A DNA stretch of 64,000 nt from DATAEK01 sp036258055 (GCA_036258055.1 DATAEK010000282.1:99027-163026), one strand, 5' to 3'. Positions 52,012 through 62,439 are shown, counted from the stretch's first letter. The notes: a model not told the origin generated them from the letters alone. A program made the numbers and translations.

Positions 52012-52453
52012 GTTCCTGCCTTTCGATAGCCATGATCTGGTCGACACGACGCTGATGCCGCCCGGCTTCGAATGCCGTATTCAGCCAGAGCTCGACGATC
52101 TCATCGGCGAGCCCCGACGCGACAACGCGTCCGCCCAGGGAAAGGACGTTGGCGTCGTTGTGCTGCCGCGACAGGCGCGCCGTGTAGAGATCGTTGCAGA
52201 GCGCCGCCCGCACGCCCATCACCTTGTTGGCCGCGAGTTGCTCGCCTTGTCCGCTTCCGCCGATGACAATCCCGCGATCCGCGCGGCCCTCGACCACCGC
52301 ACGAGCAACGTCGGCGCAGATCGGAGGGTAATCGACGGGCTCTTCGCTGTGGGTTCCGTGATCGTCAACGTCGTGGCCGAGGCGACGAATGGTCTCAACA
52401 AGATGCTGCTTCAGCGCGAACCCCGCATGGTCCGAGCCGATCGCGATACGCAT
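51995..52453 (-). CDS. rpiB: Ribose-5-phosphate isomerase B, Glu-type
   Basis: A 152-residue RpiB that interconverts ribose-5-phosphate and ribulose-5-phosphate. N-terminal IAIGSDHAGFALK, then VIGGSGQGEQLAANK and HNDANVLSLGGRV. Instead of the catalytic Cys of the E. coli enzyme the loop reads GGSGQGEQ, the pattern of the mycobacterial enzymes that use Glu as base. ATG 52453 is preceded at exactly 6 nt by TATAAT. First gene of the rpiB-glyA-helicase-Dam string. Confidence 0.94.
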   Translation of the reverse strand: MRIAIGSDHAGFALKQHLVETIRRLGHDVDDHGTHSEEPVDYPPICADVARAVVEGRADRGIVIGGSGQGEQLAANKVMGVRAALCNDLYTARLSRQHNDANVLSLGGRVVASGLADEIVELWLNTAFEAGRHQRRVDQIMAIERQERVHEH

Positions 52454-52465
52454 CAGGGGATTATA
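52454..52465 (-). promoter_or_regulatory. TATAAT 6 nt before rpiB ATG
   Basis: On the minus strand TATAAT (52465-52460) and the six bases CCCCTG lead straight to ATG 52453, with no room for a ribosome binding site. This is leaderless geometry. No good -35 is seen. Confidence 0.6.
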
Positions 52466-52486
52466 GCGGCACCCTGCACCTTGTAC

Positions 52487-52782
52487 GTGCCTGGGTGCCT
52501 AAGGTGCCTAGGGTGCGAGAGTGCCTAGGGTGCGAGAGTGCCAGGGGTGCCAGGGTGCCAAAGTGCCAGGGTGCGAGTGCGAGGCCGCAAAGATGCGAAC
52601 GGGAGGATGCTAGAGTGCCAAAAGGGCGTACTCGTACCGCGTAGCAATCCGTCGATGTGAGGCGCAGGTGGGCGAATAGGAACGCGCGGCACCGAGCACG
52701 GCACCTTGGCACCTTGGCACCTTAGCACCCTAGCACCTTAGGCACCCTCGCACCTTAGGCACCCTAGGCACCATGGCACCGA
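52487..52782. repeat. GGTGCC / GGCACC inverted word array (rpiB-rlmI gap)
   Basis: The left part (52487-52620) consists of 8-9-nt units beginning GTGC (gtgcctaag, gtgcctagg, gtgcgaga, gtgccagg). The right part (52688-52782) consists of their reverse complements (ggcaccttg, gcaccttag, gcaccctcg). The arms of roughly 90 nt flank about 70 nt of unique DNA. The ATG of the methyltransferase gene lies inside the last right-hand unit. This array accounts for most of the 319-nt divergent gap. Confidence 0.88.
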
Positions 52783-53933
52783 CAATTGTCATCACCCCCC
52801 GCGGCGAATCCCGCATCCAGAGCGGCCATCCGTGGGTGTATCGCAGCGACGTCCGCGACGCGCACGCGGACGGTGGCGACGTCGTTCGCGTGACCAACGC
52901 GCGCGGGCGGGCTCTTGGCTACGCGTTCTACAGCGATCGATCAGAAATCGCGCTGCGGATGGTGACGCGCGGGGAGGAAGAGCCGACTCTCGCCACCTGG
53001 CGCGCGCGGCTGGCGTCAGCGATCGCCTACCGGCAGTCGTTGGCGATCGACGCGACGGCCTATCGCCTGGTCCACGGCGAAGCCGATCTGCTGCCGTCTC
53101 TCATCGTCGATCGATACGGCGACTGGCTCGTGCTTCAGACGCTTTCCCAGGGGACTGATCGCCTGCTCCCGGTGTTGACCGGTCTGCTCGTGGACCTGCT
53201 CCAGCCGTCCGGCATTCTTGCGCGGAACGACCCGGGCGTCCGCGCGCTCGAAGGACTCGAGCAGCGAGTCGACGTCGTGCACGGCGCGGTGCCCGAGGAG
53301 ATTGGGGTTCGTGAGGGAGCGATCTCGTATCAGGTCGACCCGTATCACGGGCAGAAAACCGGGCTGTTCCTCGATCAGCGGGAGAACCGCGTCGCCGCGG
53401 CGCTCTACGCACGCGGCCGTCTGCTCGATGCGTTCAGCTACAACGGCGGGTTCGCGCTCGCGCTCGCACGCCTGTGCCCCGAGGTGCTGGCGGTCGACAT
53501 CTCCGAGGCTGCCGTCGCGCGCATCACGGCGAACGCGGCGCGAAATGGCCTGACCCATGTCCAGGCCCGCGCGATGAACGTCTTCGACGAGTTGCGCGAG
53601 CTCGAACGGCGCGGCGAGCGATTCGACACGATCGTGCTGGACCCGCCGGCGTTCGCGAAAAACAAAGCGTCGGTTGCGAAGGCCTTGTCCGGCTACAAAG
53701 AAATCAACCTGCGCGCGCTGAAGCTCCTGTCGCCGGGAGGATTTCTTGTCACCTGCAGCTGTTCGTACAACGTGAGCGAAGGAGACTTCGCCGACGTAAT
53801 CGCGGCGGCGGCTGCCGACGCGCACGCGGACGTTGCCGTCGTGGAGAAACGTATGCAGGGCCGCGATCATCCGGTGTTGATGACCGTGCCGGAGACCTTC
53901 TATCTGAAATGCTTCATTCTGAGGAAGCTCTGA
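52773..53933 (+). CDS. rlmI: RlmI-type class I rRNA methyltransferase
   Basis: A 386-residue SAM-dependent methyltransferase with an N-terminal PUA-like domain (SGHPWVYRSDV, then GRALGYAFYSDRSEIALRM), a central EEHD-like domain and a Rossmann domain (LLDAFSYNGGFALALA, VLDPPAFAKNKASVAKAL, LVTCSCSYNVS). The catalytic Cys in TCSCSYN fits 23S rRNA cytosine-C5 methyltransferases (E. coli RlmI, m5C1962). ATG 52773 lies in a repeat unit and has no Shine-Dalgarno; the protein starts MAPTIVITPRGE. The gene is bracketed by GGTGCC/GGCACC arrays on both sides. Confidence 0.9.
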   Translation: MAPTIVITPRGESRIQSGHPWVYRSDVRDAHADGGDVVRVTNARGRALGYAFYSDRSEIALRMVTRGEEEPTLATWRARLASAIAYRQSLAIDATAYRLVHGEADLLPSLIVDRYGDWLVLQTLSQGTDRLLPVLTGLLVDLLQPSGILARNDPGVRALEGLEQRVDVVHGAVPEEIGVREGAISYQVDPYHGQKTGLFLDQRENRVAAALYARGRLLDAFSYNGGFALALARLCPEVLAVDISEAAVARITANAARNGLTHVQARAMNVFDELRELERRGERFDTIVLDPPAFAKNKASVAKALSGYKEINLRALKLLSPGGFLVTCSCSYNVSEGDFADVIAAAAADAHADVAVVEKRMQGRDHPVLMTVPETFYLKCFILRKL

Positions 53934-53941
53934 CGCAAAAC

Positions 53942-54024
53942 GGTGCCTGGGAGCCTATGGCATCTCAGGCACCTTGGCACCTCAGGCACCCTCGCACTTT
54001 TAGGCAGCATAGGCACCAGGCACC
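53942..54024. repeat. GGTGCC / GGCACC array behind rlmI
   Basis: The left arm GGTGCCTGG..GCCTAT (53942-53958) is complementary to 54009-54024, and the intervening 50 nt are further GGCACC words (53967-53991). It uses the same word as the array in front of rlmI and ends at the TAG stop of the convergent permease gene. Confidence 0.8.
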
Positions 54025-56466
54025 CTACTCCGCCCTCAACACGCTGATCGGCTCGACGCGTAGCGCCCGGCGCGTTGGACCGACGGCGGCCAGGAGCGCG
54101 ACGACCGCGAGCAGCAGCGGAGCGATCGCGTACGTCGAGGCATCGGACGCACTGACGCCATAGAGCAGCGAGGCCAACCCGCGCGCGGCGGCGAACGTGG
54201 CGACGAGACCGATGACGATGCCCGCGAGCGTGACGCTCAATCCTTCTGCGACGACCAGCCGGACGATGTGGGCACGCGGCGCGCCGAGCGCAACACGGAC
54301 GCCAATCTCCTTCGTTCGTCTGACCACGGCGTACGCGATCACCCCGTAGACGCCGATCACAGCGAGAAGCAACGCCATGCCTCCACAGACGGCGACCATC
54401 GACGTGGTCAGGCGGTCGCCTGCCGCCACCTCGTCGATGTGCGCGGCAAGCGTGCGCGTCCGGAATACCGGCACGCCGCGATCGACGGCCGCCATCTGCT
54501 GACGGATGGTCTCGATCGAGGCAGCGGAATCTCCCTCGGTCCGGGCGATGAGCGTCATCCGGCTCGGGTCTTCCTGGGCGAGTGGGTAGTAGACGGCCGG
54601 CATCGGTGCCTCGGCGATTGCCCGCTGACGGCTCGATCGCACGACACCGACGATTTCCAGGGCGCGGCGGCCCGAGTCCGTGATACGACCTCCGACCGCC
54701 TGGCCGTTGAAGTAGCGATTGGCCAGTTCCTCGTTCACGATCGCCACGCGGGTTGAATCAGTGCGATCGCGACCGTCGAAGTCGCGTCCTTCGATGAGCG
54801 GGATCTGAAGCGTCCGGAAGTAGCGATCGTCGACGATGTTGAAGGGGAATTCCATGTCCTCGCCGCGGCGCGGCGTGTAACCCTCCGGACGGAAGCCGCG
54901 GCGTTCCGTGCCGCTCATCGGCAGCGCGCGGGCGAAGCTGACCGAAACGATGCCTGGCAGCCCGGCGATTCGCTCGCGCACGGCCGCGAAGTACTGCGTC
55001 CGCTGATCGCGCGTGAAGTCGGACTGCGGGAGGTCGACCGATGCCAGGGCCGCGTTGCGGGTGGCGAAGCCGAAATCAGCGCGAAGCATCCGGTTCAGGC
55101 TCTGAATCAGGAGCCCAGCGGAGACGAGCAGCACGACCGCCATCGCGACCTGACCGACGACCAGCGCGCGGCGTAGCCCCCTGCCGGCGCGGCTGTCGGT
55201 CACGCGTCCCGACTCACCGCGAAGGACCGCCGGCGCGGACGGCCGGACGGCGTGGAGAGCCGGCGCGAGACCAAACAGGACGCCGCTGAAAAGAGAAATG
55301 CCGAGTGCGAAAGCGAACGCACGCATGTCGACGCCGGTCTGCAGCATCGCCGCCTGCTCCTGCGGGAAGAACGAGGGCAGCACATCCGCCGTCCAGAGCG
55401 CGAACAGCAGTCCAAGCGCGCCGCCGCCGGCCCCGAGCAGCAGGCTCTCCGCTATCAACTGCTGCACGATTCGCCGTCGCCCGGCGCCAAGCGCCAGACG
55501 GACGGCGATCTCCCGGGTGCGCGCCGTGCCACGCGAGAGCAGCAGGCTGGCGACATTGCCGCACGCAATGACGAGGACCAGCCCGACTGCCGCCATGATG
55601 GTCGCGCCGATCATGCCCACTTCCCCGCGGAACCCGGGCGGCAGCCGCGTATGCACCAGCGCCAGCATCGGGCGCGGCTCATTCGGCGCCGCAAGCGTGC
55701 CGCGATTGGTTGCCGGATAGTCCTGCGCCAACCGCGAGGCGATTGCCGTCAGCTGCGTTTGCGCCTGCTGGAGCGTCGCGTTCGGGCGCAGGCGTCCGAC
55801 GACGGTCAGTCCGCGGTTCCCGCGCGCGTCGGGCGTCTCCGGCGGCGGGAGGTACGGACTCCAGAGCTCGAACGCGCGTCCGAGATCGAGGCCCTGGAAC
55901 TCACGTGACGCGACGCCAACGATCGTGTAGGCCCGCCCGGCGACGGTGACAACCGATCCCACCGTCGACGGGTTTCTGTCGAAGGCCCGAGCCCACAGGT
56001 CCTCGCCAATGACTGCGACTGGTGGGGCCGATGGAGCCGCGTCGGACTCCGCGAGCAGGCGCCCTGCGACCGCTCGTACGCCGAGCAGGTCGAAGTACGT
56101 GCCCGTCACGGCTGACATGCGGACACGCTCGACGGATTCCTTCGTCCGCACGATGCCAATCGCATCGTCCTGCTCGGCGGCCATCGCCTGGAATGCGGAG
56201 GCGTCGCGCTGCAGCGACAGAAAGTCGAGGTACGACGAGTCGCCGTACGGCCCGCTGCTGAAGTCGCTCGTGTAGATGGCGATGAGCGAGCGCGGGTCGG
56301 CGACGCCGGGGGCCGGCCGGAACAGCAGCGCGCTGACGAAGCTGAACACCGTGACGTTCGCGCCAGTGCCAATGCCGAGCGTCAGCAGGGCGATGGTGGT
56401 GAACGTCGGCGTTCTCACCAGCCCTTTCAGGGCATACCGCAGGTCCCGCAGCAATCCGTCAATCAT
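54025..56466 (-). CDS. ADOP-type ABC transporter permease (MacB/FtsX duplicated)
   Basis: An 813-residue permease with the layout of the acidobacterial duplicated orphan permease family: an N-terminal segment DLRYALKGLVRTPTFTTIALLTLGIG, a first MacB-like periplasmic domain, three helices with GARRRIVQQL, a second periplasmic domain, then a second FtsX set of helices with RRTKEIGVRVALGAPRAHI. No ATPase gene is next to it, as is usual for the family. Substrate unknown. ATG 56466 is used because it begins MIDGLLRDLRYAL; 38 further codons are open upstream. Confidence 0.9.
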   Translation of the reverse strand: MIDGLLRDLRYALKGLVRTPTFTTIALLTLGIGTGANVTVFSFVSALLFRPAPGVADPRSLIAIYTSDFSSGPYGDSSYLDFLSLQRDASAFQAMAAEQDDAIGIVRTKESVERVRMSAVTGTYFDLLGVRAVAGRLLAESDAAPSAPPVAVIGEDLWARAFDRNPSTVGSVVTVAGRAYTIVGVASREFQGLDLGRAFELWSPYLPPPETPDARGNRGLTVVGRLRPNATLQQAQTQLTAIASRLAQDYPATNRGTLAAPNEPRPMLALVHTRLPPGFRGEVGMIGATIMAAVGLVLVIACGNVASLLLSRGTARTREIAVRLALGAGRRRIVQQLIAESLLLGAGGGALGLLFALWTADVLPSFFPQEQAAMLQTGVDMRAFAFALGISLFSGVLFGLAPALHAVRPSAPAVLRGESGRVTDSRAGRGLRRALVVGQVAMAVVLLVSAGLLIQSLNRMLRADFGFATRNAALASVDLPQSDFTRDQRTQYFAAVRERIAGLPGIVSVSFARALPMSGTERRGFRPEGYTPRRGEDMEFPFNIVDDRYFRTLQIPLIEGRDFDGRDRTDSTRVAIVNEELANRYFNGQAVGGRITDSGRRALEIVGVVRSSRQRAIAEAPMPAVYYPLAQEDPSRMTLIARTEGDSAASIETIRQQMAAVDRGVPVFRTRTLAAHIDEVAAGDRLTTSMVAVCGGMALLLAVIGVYGVIAYAVVRRTKEIGVRVALGAPRAHIVRLVVAEGLSVTLAGIVIGLVATFAAARGLASLLYGVSASDASTYAIAPLLLAVVALLAAVGPTRRALRVEPISVLRAE

Positions 56467-56617
56467 GCGCTGCCCCGAAGCGACGCTCGTGCCAGCGACA
56501 GCCGCGGATTTGATGGCATCGAATCGGCGGTTTCCGTCGCGCCGGCGTTCATAGATGGGACGGGCTGTCCGGGATCGCACAGCACCAAGGCGCCTGAATC
56601 GCGTGGTCGACCGGCGT

Positions 56618-56629
56618 TAGACTGCGGAT
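56618..56629 (+). promoter_or_regulatory. TAGACT 6 nt before the FGE-like gene
   Basis: TAGACT (56618-56623) plus six bases leads to ATG 56630. There is no ribosome binding site in between. Same spacing as at rpiB, thiC, citrate synthase and the secreted protein at 61885. Confidence 0.45.
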
Positions 56630-57436
56630 ATGCGGACCGGCGTCGCCGTCGCTGCCTTCAGCCTGGTCCTCCTGATGCTCGCATCGAGACTCCGCGCACC
56701 CGACAACCGACCGCAGTCCACCTGGCAGGATCGCACGACGGGGATGCAGTTCGTCCTGATCAACCCCGGCACCTTCGTCATGGGCAGCCCGCCTGGTGAA
56801 GCCGGGCGCGAAGCGCAGGAGACTCAGCATACCGTGACGCTGACGCGGCCGTTTTACATGGGCCGCTTCGAGGTGACGCAGGCCGAGTGGATGCGCGTGA
56901 TGGGTCGCAACCCCAGCCACTTCCAGGATTGCGGATCCCGGTGTCCGGTCGAGCGCGTGAGCTTCGACGACATCGTCCATTTCCTCGAGCGGCTGAACGA
57001 TCTGAGCGAACCAGGATTCCGGCTGCCGACCGAAGCGGAGTGGGAGTACGCCTGCCGGGCGGACGGCACCCGGCCGTTCGGCGCACACGCATCACTCAGT
57101 AGCCGCGACGCCAACATCAACGGAGGCTTTCCTTACAACGCGGCGCCGGATACCTTCCGCGAACGGACGATGCCGGTCGGACAGTTCGGAGCCAATCCCT
57201 GGGGCCTGTTCGACATGGCCGGCAACGTCTGGGAGTGGACCGAAGATTGGCACTGTCCGTACGGTGACAACGCGGCTACCGATCCGCATGGGCGGTGCGA
57301 CAGCGAGTTTCACGTCATCCGTGGCGGCAGCTGGCTCTTCGACGGCAACAGCGCGCGCTGCGGCCTTCGCTACACGCATCGGCCGCAGGACAGCGGATAC
57401 AGCCTGGGTCTGCGCCTCGTGCACGACGTCTCGTAA
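56630..57436 (+). CDS. Formylglycine-generating-enzyme-like protein (FGE-sulfatase domain)
   Basis: A 268-residue protein with an N-terminal hydrophobic segment (signal peptide or anchor, 1-22) and an FGE-sulfatase fold: LINPGTFVMGSPPGE, GRFEVTQAEWMRVMG, RLPTEAEWEYACRADG, LFDMAGNVWEWTEDW and VIRGGSW. In true aerobic FGE two cysteines near the C terminus bind copper; here the first position reads Phe (RGGSWLF) and only one Cys (SARCGLR) remains. So I expect a family member without FGE activity or a protein-modifying or binding relative. No sulfatase gene nearby. Confidence 0.85.
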   Translation: MRTGVAVAAFSLVLLMLASRLRAPDNRPQSTWQDRTTGMQFVLINPGTFVMGSPPGEAGREAQETQHTVTLTRPFYMGRFEVTQAEWMRVMGRNPSHFQDCGSRCPVERVSFDDIVHFLERLNDLSEPGFRLPTEAEWEYACRADGTRPFGAHASLSSRDANINGGFPYNAAPDTFRERTMPVGQFGANPWGLFDMAGNVWEWTEDWHCPYGDNAATDPHGRCDSEFHVIRGGSWLFDGNSARCGLRYTHRPQDSGYSLGLRLVHDVS

Positions 57437-57480
57437 CGATCGGTTGAGCCGCACGACGGTTACGCTCTTCACCCAAGTGC

Positions 57481-57492
57481 TATAGTTCGGCC
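57481..57492 (+). promoter_or_regulatory. TATAGT 6 nt before thiC
   Basis: TATAGT (57481-57486) and six bases precede ATG 57493, leaving no leader. The gap between the FGE-like gene and thiC is only 56 nt, too short for a thiamine pyrophosphate riboswitch. Confidence 0.5.
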
Positions 57493-59187
<1,695 letters not shown>

Positions 59188-59212
59188 CGGCTGGAGCCTC
59201 GGTTCCCGGAAC

Positions 59213-61687
59213 TCATTCTCCGCGCAGCGTGACCATCGGATCGACGTGTGATGCGCGGCGCGCGGGGACGATCGTTCCGGCCGCCGCCGCGCTTGCGATC
59301 AACAGCGCGCTCGACGCGAACGCACGGATGTCGAGCGCCGTGACGCCGTAGAGCATCCCCGACACAACGGACGACAGCAGCAGCGCCAGGCCAAGACCGA
59401 CGGCGATTCCCAGTCCGAGCGGTACGAGAGCTAGCTGAATCACGTAGGTGAGAATCTGCCGTTCCGAGCTTCCCAGCGCGCGGCGGAGGCCAATCTCCCG
59501 TGAGCGGCGGGTCACGAGATGCGACAGCACCGCGAAGATACCCATCCCGCTCAAGGCCAGCGTTGCCGTCGAAAAAGTGCTGACCAGCACCGCAAAGAAC
59601 CGCGGCGCCGCATACTCGAGCGCCAGTTCGTCGCGCATCGTGCCCGTCCAGTGGACCGCCGAGTTCGGCGCGACGCGTGCGATCGCGCGCCGGAGCGGTT
59701 CGATGAGCGCGGCCGGGTCGCCGGAAGTGCGGGCGCCAATCGAGATTTGCCGCGAGGGCACGGCGCTGAGCGGCAGGTACACGTCGATGTCCGTGCCACG
59801 CGCGTCGGTCGGATCCCCGTAACGGATCAATCGCCCCGTCCCCTGCTCCCCCAGGCCATCGTAGGCCACGTTCTCGACGACGCCGACAACCGCGATGGTC
59901 ACGGCGGGGTTCACGCCGTCGTCATCCAGCGTTGCCTCGCGGCCCATGACCGCTTCGACGCCGCCGAGCCGCTCGGCCAGACTGCGGCTGATGAGCGCGG
60001 GCGTGCGCAGGCCGCCACGATCGCTGTCGGTTACATTGCGTCCGGCCACCAGAGGAATCCGCAGCAGGGAGAGGAACGACGCATCGATCATGTGGACCCC
60101 TGTGGGTAGCCCTCGATTCTGCGTGTCACCCCCAAGACTAGCGGCATGGACGCGCGTGCGATCCGGATCCCACGGCGGGAGGGTCGGGGACACCAGCGCG
60201 ACCGAATCGGCGCCGGGGACGGAACGAAGCTCGCTCCGCAATCGCTCGAAAAACGCCGGGAACGCCGGCGCGTCTGCGACATCGAGACGATTGGCGGTCA
60301 CCGCCAGCCGCGCGATGCCTTCGACCTGATACCCGAGCGGAACAGCGTGCAGCTTCGAGTACGACAGGAGCAGCAGACTGCCAGCCACGAGCACGACCAG
60401 CGTGAACGCCGTCTCCGCGGCGACGAGCACGCCGCCCCACTGCCGTTCCTTCCGGCCCGACACGCTCGAACGGCCGCCCGTCCTCAACGCTTCGGCGGGG
60501 GCCGTGCGCGTGGCGAGCGACGCGGGGATTGCCGCGGCGATCATCGAGACGAGCACGATCGAACCGAACGCAACCAACACGGTTCCGGCATCCGGCGCGA
60601 GGACGATGTAGGTCGGCAGCGCGACCGGCGACAGCTGCAGAAATGCCGTGAGCACCGCGGGAGATAGCGCGACACCAATCGCGCCGCCAATGCCGACGAG
60701 CAATAGGGCCTCGAGCGCAGCATGAGCGGTAATTTGCCAGCGGTGCGCGCCGAGCGCGATCGCAACCGCGGTCTCGCTTTGACGCGCAAGGGCGCGCGAC
60801 GCGAGCAGCCCCGCCACGTTCAGCGCGCCGACGAGCAGCAGCAACACCGCTGCGGAGAGGAGAATCCATCCACCAGTGCGCAGCCGCCCGCGCCAGTTCT
60901 CACCGAACGGCTCGACGCGCGCGCCCAGGCCTCGGTAGACCTCGGGGTATTGCCGTGCGACTTCCTGGAAGTGCGAGCGAATCTGTTGCTCCGCGACGGC
61001 AGCCGTTACGCCTGGACGCAGACGTCCGAGGACCCACGATTCGCGTTCAGCACGTTCGGTGACGAGCCTGACAGGTTGGTACTGTGGAAGGGGCGACCAG
61101 AACTCGACGACATCTTCTTCGACCGTGCCCTGAAACGTTCCCGCGACGACGCCGGTAACGGTGACCGGGCCGGCGTCCGTCCGGAGTGAGCGACCGATGA
61201 CGGCGGGATCGGATCCAAACTGCTGCCTCCAGGTCGCCTCGCTGAGAACGATCACACGCTCGGCTGCCGGCCGGTAGTCATCGTCCTGCAGCAGGCGACC
61301 GAGCTGCGCCTGCACACCGAGCGTGCTGAAGTAGTCCCGTGTCACCGCTTCGCCGCGGATGCGGCGGGCTCCGCCGTCGAACATCGCGACCGTGCGGCTG
61401 CGCGCCGTGGCGAGCAGCGCGTCGAACGCCGGAATCGAGCCTTCCAGCTCGCGCACTTCCGGGATCGACAGCGACACACGCGCATCCGTGCCGTCGTCGC
61501 GTGCGAGCCAGACGCGTACGAGGCGATGGGATTCCGGAAACGGCATCGGCCGCAGAACCGTGGCGAATACCACGGTGGCGACCGCGCTGGTCGCCGCGAC
61601 ACCAAGGGCCGCGCACGCAATCGCGGCGAGGCTCACGCCCGGCGCGCGGCGCAGACCTCGACGCACCATCTTGAAGACGTTGGACAT
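59213..61687 (-). CDS. ADOP-type ABC transporter permease (second copy)
   Basis: An 824-residue permease with the same duplicated MacB/FtsX architecture as the gene at 54025: MVRRGLRRAPGVSLAAIACAALG at the N terminus, a periplasmic domain, helices with LLLLVGALNVAGLLASRALARQ and a second set with VTRRSREIGLRRALGSSERQI. The two genes are only distantly similar, so they are not a recent duplication. No ATPase nearby. ATG 61687 is preceded by GATAAT at 7 nt. The gene is convergent with thiC. Confidence 0.9.
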   Translation of the reverse strand: MSNVFKMVRRGLRRAPGVSLAAIACAALGVAATSAVATVVFATVLRPMPFPESHRLVRVWLARDDGTDARVSLSIPEVRELEGSIPAFDALLATARSRTVAMFDGGARRIRGEAVTRDYFSTLGVQAQLGRLLQDDDYRPAAERVIVLSEATWRQQFGSDPAVIGRSLRTDAGPVTVTGVVAGTFQGTVEEDVVEFWSPLPQYQPVRLVTERAERESWVLGRLRPGVTAAVAEQQIRSHFQEVARQYPEVYRGLGARVEPFGENWRGRLRTGGWILLSAAVLLLLVGALNVAGLLASRALARQSETAVAIALGAHRWQITAHAALEALLLVGIGGAIGVALSPAVLTAFLQLSPVALPTYIVLAPDAGTVLVAFGSIVLVSMIAAAIPASLATRTAPAEALRTGGRSSVSGRKERQWGGVLVAAETAFTLVVLVAGSLLLLSYSKLHAVPLGYQVEGIARLAVTANRLDVADAPAFPAFFERLRSELRSVPGADSVALVSPTLPPWDPDRTRVHAASLGGDTQNRGLPTGVHMIDASFLSLLRIPLVAGRNVTDSDRGGLRTPALISRSLAERLGGVEAVMGREATLDDDGVNPAVTIAVVGVVENVAYDGLGEQGTGRLIRYGDPTDARGTDIDVYLPLSAVPSRQISIGARTSGDPAALIEPLRRAIARVAPNSAVHWTGTMRDELALEYAAPRFFAVLVSTFSTATLALSGMGIFAVLSHLVTRRSREIGLRRALGSSERQILTYVIQLALVPLGLGIAVGLGLALLLSSVVSGMLYGVTALDIRAFASSALLIASAAAAGTIVPARRASHVDPMVTLRGE

Positions 61688-61776
61688 GGGGACGATTATC
61701 GGCGTGCGGCCGAGGGAGTGAAAGACAACTGGTCACGAAAAGGCGTGACTTCGTCACGAGGGAGGACGATTCTTCT

Positions 61777-61860
61777 CGGCGTTCGGCGTTCGGCGTTCGG
61801 CGTTCGGCGTTCGGCGTTCGGCGTTCGGCGTTCGGCGTTCGGCGTTCGGCGTTCGGCGGC
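61777..61860. repeat. Heptamer tandem repeat, 11 x GTTCGGC
   Basis: Eleven perfect copies of GTTCGGC occupy 61781-61857, with partial units on both sides. It lies between the secreted-protein gene and the second ADOP permease. A perfect array of this length is expected to change copy number by slippage. Confidence 0.97.
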
Positions 61861-61888
61861 GTGGGCGCGACCTGAAGGTCGGGCCTAC
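61861..61888 (-). terminator. Hairpin overlapping the stop codon of the secreted-protein gene
   Basis: GTGGGC-G-CGACC, loop TGAA, GGTCG-G-GCCTAC form a 28-nt hairpin with one internal mismatch. On the minus strand the TAG stop (61887-61885) is in its 5' arm. Followed at once by the heptamer array. Confidence 0.55.
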
Positions 61889-62439
61889 CTGGCGTCCGGG
61901 GCCCGCGGAGTGTCGCCGCTGGAGACGGGCACGATCATGATGATCGTCTTGAACCGCGCAGGCTCGACGCCGCGTTTCGGATTGAGGTAGCCCTGGCCTC
62001 CACCCCACGTGTAATCCTTGACCGTCACGCCGGGCGGAAACGCCATCGTTTCCTCGCGATAGCGGCCGACGTCGAATTCGTGGACCGGCGGCTCGTCGTA
62101 CACGAGCTCGCCTTTCTGCTTCAGCACGTTCTTGTAGTAGTTGACGACGTCGGTGAACGATGCATTGGCACCGAAGAGATAGTAGCGTTGGCCCCGGCCG
62201 GCATCGTACGACGCGATGAACTGCGCTGTCGGGAACACTGGCACGCCGAGCGTGCGCTCGTCTGGCGCTGCGGTCTGCTCCGCCGACGGAGGCGGCGCGG
62301 GGCGCGCGATGGGCGGGCCTTGTGTCGGCTTCTGCGGATCGCCGGGGCGCGGGAATGGAACCGGCGTCTGTGCGAGCGCCGCGCGACAGACGCCGAGTGC
62401 CGTCAGCAGCACGATCGCGCGAAAGCTCGTCCTCAACAT
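61885..62439 (-). CDS. Secreted protein of unknown function
   Basis: A 184-residue protein with a signal peptide (about 1-23, ending CRAALAQ). A Pro-rich linker (24-60) leads to a globular part with GVPVFPTAQFIASYDAGRGQ, YYLFGANASFTDVVNYYKN and the end RFKTIIMIVPV. The part around NASFTDVVNYYKNVLKQKGE resembles families in which a secreted domain is used to describe soil Acidobacteria hypotheticals; I do not know a function. ATG 62439 is preceded by TATAAT at exactly 6 nt, supporting the start. Confidence 0.8.
   Translation of the reverse strand: MLRTSFRAIVLLTALGVCRAALAQTPVPFPRPGDPQKPTQGPPIARPAPPPSAEQTAAPDERTLGVPVFPTAQFIASYDAGRGQRYYLFGANASFTDVVNYYKNVLKQKGELVYDEPPVHEFDVGRYREETMAFPPGVTVKDYTWGGGQGYLNPKRGVEPARFKTIIMIVPVSSGDTPRAPDAR

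Noticed and set aside
57437..57492. Thiamine pyrophosphate riboswitch in front of thiC
   Set aside because: Only 56 nt separate the genes and none of the conserved THI-box segments is visible; the -10-like box sits directly at the start.
61777..61860. CRISPR array
   Set aside because: The units are 7-bp head-to-tail copies without spacers and there are no cas genes in the window.
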